Below are positions 21,995 to 24,058 of a DNA stretch of 24,058 nucleotides, in pieces. This DNA is from RGIG4708 sp045633845 (GTDB lineage: Bacteria; Bacillota; Clostridia; UMGS1810), in assembly GCA_045633845.1 (NCBI GenBank), contig JAZQZC010000035.1, positions 1-24,058 of the forward strand. Reading direction: 5' to 3'. The translations under genes were made by a program, and so were the position numbers. The notes below the pieces were generated by a model. It worked only from the letters and a program-made list of their open reading frames with translations, was not told the DNA's origin and searched no databases. Positions within the stretch are counted from its first letter, which is position 1. Every line of letters starts with the position of its first letter.

Positions 21995-22026
21995 AGTACA
22001 AAATTTTATGTAAAGGAGTTAACAAA

Positions 22027-22536
22027 ATGAAATGGTTAAAAGAAATTCTCGGCGATGAGTTGTTTGCTCAGGTCGAGGAAAAAGTCAATGCTGCAGGCGG
22101 CATTGAACTTGTAAATGCTGCAGACGGTGCTTACATTGCCAAGGAGCAGTATGATGCTGACATTGCCGCTGCAAAAGAATCAGCTGACGGCAGTCAGAAC
22201 AACGAAGAGCTTGCGACCTTAAGGAAAGATAAGGAAAAGCTTGAGGGCGATATCAAAAAAATTAAATTCGATTCTGCCCTGGAGCTCAAGCTTGCAACAA
22301 GCGGTGCAAAAAATGCAAAAGCACTCAAGGGGCTTATTGATATGGATAAGCTTACTTTTGATGATGAAGGACTTAAAGGCTTTGACGAACAGCTTGAGGC
22401 TATCAAGGCAGACAATGATTACTTGTTTGCAACCGAGCCAATGGCAGGCGGTATGCCCCAGGGTGATTCCGAACCAAAGCGTGACGGCGTTGAAAAAGCC
22501 TTTATAGAAAAAAATCCTGATTTAAAAATTGACTAA
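22027..22536 (+). CDS. Scaffolding protein, GP20-type
   Basis: The 169-residue protein is highly charged and helical, with a coiled-coil stretch (E-E-L-A-T-L-R-K-D-K-E-K-L-E-G-D-I-K-K, about residues 60-80) and a conserved-looking core K-F-D-S-A-L-E-L-K-L-A-T-S-G-A-K-N-A-K-A-L-K-G-L-I. This fits the phage minor structural GP20/scaffold family that directs procapsid assembly and is then removed. It starts with AAAGGAG 9 nt upstream, after two terminators, and sits 15 nt before the capsid gene, as expected for a scaffold. Confidence 0.88.
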   Translation: MKWLKEILGDELFAQVEEKVNAAGGIELVNAADGAYIAKEQYDADIAAAKESADGSQNNEELATLRKDKEKLEGDIKKIKFDSALELKLATSGAKNAKALKGLIDMDKLTFDDEGLKGFDEQLEAIKADNDYLFATEPMAGGMPQGDSEPKRDGVEKAFIEKNPDLKID

Positions 22537-22551
22537 AGGAGGAATTGATAT

Positions 22552-23625
22552 ATGTCACAGGAAAGATACAGCAAGCTTGTGCTTGCAAAAATGCGTAAAG
22601 AAGCAAAGCTCAAGGATGGCGTTGTATTTAACAACGACTACGAGGGCAAACCGACTGCAGGTGCGGTAAAAATACCTGTAAGAGATACCGAAGTGCCTGT
22701 AAGTGATTACGACAAGGCAAATGGTATCAAGGGTTCAAACAGTAGCACTGCATACGAAACAATACTTATTGATAAAGATAAAGCGGTTAATGAGGTAATT
22801 GATAATTATGACGCTGCAGCTGTACCGGATAATATTGTTGCCGAAAGACTTGACAGTGCAGGATACTCACTTGCATCACAGATAGACAAAGATGGTGCAG
22901 ACACTTTGCTTGCAGGTTCAACACCTATGGGCGTTGAATTGCTTAATAAAGACAATGTATATTCTGTTATTGTTGATATCCGAAAGGCACTTAATGAGGT
23001 AAATGTTCCGGATGACGGAAAAAGGTACCTTATTGTTACGCCGGATGCTGAGGCACACATTATTAAATCACCTGAATTTATTGCTGCATCATCTCTTGGC
23101 GATGAAGTAAAGGCAAACGGTGTTGTTGGTCGTATTGCAGGATTTAATGTCATTACCTACAACGACAATACCGCAGGTCTTTCAATGATTGCCGGTCACC
23201 CGAGATTTGCAACAAGAGCGATGGAATTTGCAGTTAAGCCAAAAGTAGTAAATCTTGATGGCTCAGCTTCATATGTTGGTGCATCTGCAGTTAAAGCAAG
23301 AAATGTATATGCACACAAAGTATTACGTTCCAAGGCAATCAGAAGTGTATACTCACCTGTTGCGCTTATTGTAAGCTGTACCGAAGGCACTACAAAGGGT
23401 CACACAGTTGCCACTGTTACAGGTAACACTGGTGAACTCTATTACAGAGTAAATCCTGCTGTACGTGCTAAATACGGCGAGGCTGTTGCAGACGGATTTA
23501 CCAAGCTTGAATCCGGCACAACTGCGATAACTGCAAAAGAAAATGCAATCATTGAGGTTGTAGAAGTCGGCGCAGATTCAACAGTTGTTGCTGCAGGTTA
23601 TGCACACGCAAGCATCAAAGCGTAA
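22552..23625 (+). CDS. Major capsid protein with a C-terminal extra domain
   Basis: The 357-residue protein is the coat (HK97-type/P22-like) by position after the scaffold and by content. It has an N-terminal helical arm, V-K-I-P-V-R-D-T-E-V-P-V-S-D-Y, then a mixed core (A-D-T-L-L-A-G-S; D-D-G-K-R-Y-L-I-V-T-P-D-A-E). From about residue 270 a separate beta-rich domain begins (V-A-L-I-V-S-C-T-E-G-T-T-K-G-H-T-V-A-T-V-T-G-N-T-G), likely a decoration-type or Ig-like surface domain fused to the capsid. It has a strong AAAGGAGGAATT site. No frameshift between core and extra domain is seen, so every copy would carry the domain. Confidence 0.9.
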   Translation: MSQERYSKLVLAKMRKEAKLKDGVVFNNDYEGKPTAGAVKIPVRDTEVPVSDYDKANGIKGSNSSTAYETILIDKDKAVNEVIDNYDAAAVPDNIVAERLDSAGYSLASQIDKDGADTLLAGSTPMGVELLNKDNVYSVIVDIRKALNEVNVPDDGKRYLIVTPDAEAHIIKSPEFIAASSLGDEVKANGVVGRIAGFNVITYNDNTAGLSMIAGHPRFATRAMEFAVKPKVVNLDGSASYVGASAVKARNVYAHKVLRSKAIRSVYSPVALIVSCTEGTTKGHTVATVTGNTGELYYRVNPAVRAKYGEAVADGFTKLESGTTAITAKENAIIEVVEVGADSTVVAAGYAHASIKA

Positions 23626-23640
23626 GCGGGGTGAGTGAAT

Positions 23641-23991
23641 ATGTACGCCGATACAGATTATTATCGCAACAGTTACTATAACACAGACTCCGAGCCGGTA
23701 ATCCCAGCTGCGGAGCAATTGATGTATCTTCGTCATGCCGATGCAATGCTGAATATTTTTTTTGCTGTAAACAAGCCGTCAGAACCATACCCGGAAGAGG
23801 TTAAACTTGCGTGCTGCGCTATTGCAGACATTATATACATAGATGGTCAGACCGACGGAATTGCAAGCGAAAATACAGACGGCTATTCTGTATCATATGA
23901 TAAAAATAGCAAGAGTACAAAGCAAAAAGCATACGAAATGGCAGCAATGTATCTGGCAGATACAGGGCTTTTGTACAGGGGGATTGGCTGA
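23641..23991 (+). CDS. Head-tail connector, SPP1 gp15-like
   Basis: The 116-residue protein comes directly after the capsid gene. It is a helical adaptor (P-A-A-E-Q-L-M-Y-L-R-H-A-D-A-M-L, then C-C-A-I-A-D-I-I-Y-I-D-G-Q, then S-T-K-Q-K-A-Y-E-M-A-A-M-Y-L-A-D-T-G-L-L-Y-R-G). Such proteins bind under the portal to link head and tail. The ATG at 23641 is preferred over a GTG at 23635 because GGGGTGA lies 6 nt before it. Its stop overlaps the next start (TGATG), so both are translated together. Confidence 0.75.
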   Translation: MYADTDYYRNSYYNTDSEPVIPAAEQLMYLRHADAMLNIFFAVNKPSEPYPEEVKLACCAIADIIYIDGQTDGIASENTDGYSVSYDKNSKSTKQKAYEMAAMYLADTGLLYRGIG

Positions 23992-24058
23992 TGGTTATAA
24001 ATAAAGTTGTTACTTTGTTTCATAATTTTGAAGATGATGGATACAAATTCGCTTTTTC
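23991..24058 (+). CDS. Partial gene, probable head-closure or minor capsid protein
   Basis: The frame opens at ATG 23991, overlapping the connector stop, and runs off the window after 22 residues (V-I-N-K-V-V-T-L-F-H-N-F-E-D-D-G-Y-K-F-A-F). Position and the N-terminal beta strand fit a head-closure protein (SPP1 gp16-like) or a minor capsid protein. Too short to be sure. Confidence 0.55.
   Translation, partial: MVINKVVTLFHNFEDDGYKFAF

Larger units (their letters stand above)
5586..24058 (+). mobile_element. Mu-like transposable prophage, left part, continuing past the window
   Basis: A single phage genome is shown by gene order: leftward repressor/ImmA operon, rightward early operon, MuA-type transposase, MuB-type ATPase, GemA, Mor, Mu gp25/26/27-like genes, terminase, portal, MuF, scaffold, capsid and connectors. 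No integrase and no tRNA target is seen, as expected for a phage that integrates by transposition. The left end must lie between the ppa promoter (5484) and the immunity operon (6328). I place it tentatively at 5586, where a TG dinucleotide starts TGTGATGT, a motif repeated 31 bp further in; Mu-family ends begin with TG. The exact base is not proven, and the right end is outside the window. Confidence 0.75.

Overview
The window comes from a low-GC Gram-positive bacterium, most likely a Clostridia-type gut Bacillota. The evidence is the AT-rich sequence, strong AGGAGG-type ribosome binding sites, frequent TTG/GTG starts, and Bacillota-style phage head genes. It holds about 5.5 kb of chromosome followed by the left two thirds or so of a transposable (Mu-like) prophage that runs off the right edge.

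Host flank (1-5.5 kb, all genes on the minus strand): an ApeA-like HEPN-domain probable abortive-infection protein with a small membrane protein upstream; a GNAT acetyltransferase; a DUF4430-type lipoprotein and a DUF1294 membrane protein; a PutP Na+/proline symporter; and a family I inorganic pyrophosphatase. Several promoters here share an extended -10 (TGA-TATAAT) and a 17-nt spacer.

Prophage left end and switch (about 5.6-8.4 kb): a 0.9-kb gene-free AT-rich stretch with several families of short repeats, which are candidate transposase-binding ends. Next comes a leftward immunity operon of an XRE repressor (GTG start), an ImmA-type metallopeptidase and an anchored membrane/secreted protein. 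The rightward early promoter is near perfect (TTGACA-17-TATAAT) and its spacer holds a palindromic operator repeated 30 bp upstream. A GTG-started 29-residue hydrophobic peptide and a convergent, self-promoted membrane-anchored gene (probable lysogenic-conversion moron) follow.

Early/middle region (8.4-15 kb, plus strand): nine small accessory genes, a MuA-type DDE transposase, a MuB-type ATPase, an AbrB-like zinc protein, GemA and Mor. A 17-bp-stem terminator closes it.

Late region (15-24 kb, plus strand): a Mu gp25/gp26/gp27-like trio, a phage NusG-like protein, a 341-nt hairpin-rich leader, terminase large subunit, portal, a MuF-type minor head protein with a C-terminal toxin-like extension, a small acidic candidate immunity gene, two terminators flanking a 10-codon leader-peptide-like ORF, scaffold, major capsid protein and head-tail connector genes. 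The early half is Mu-like and the head module is SPP1/PBSX-like, so the phage is a mosaic.

The two most interesting parts are (1) the NusG-like gene with its structured leader and the two terminators inside the head operon, which together look like a phage-specific processive antitermination circuit, and (2) the MuF-linked C-terminal toxin-like domain followed at once by an acidic small ORF, a possible capsid-borne toxin/immunity pair.
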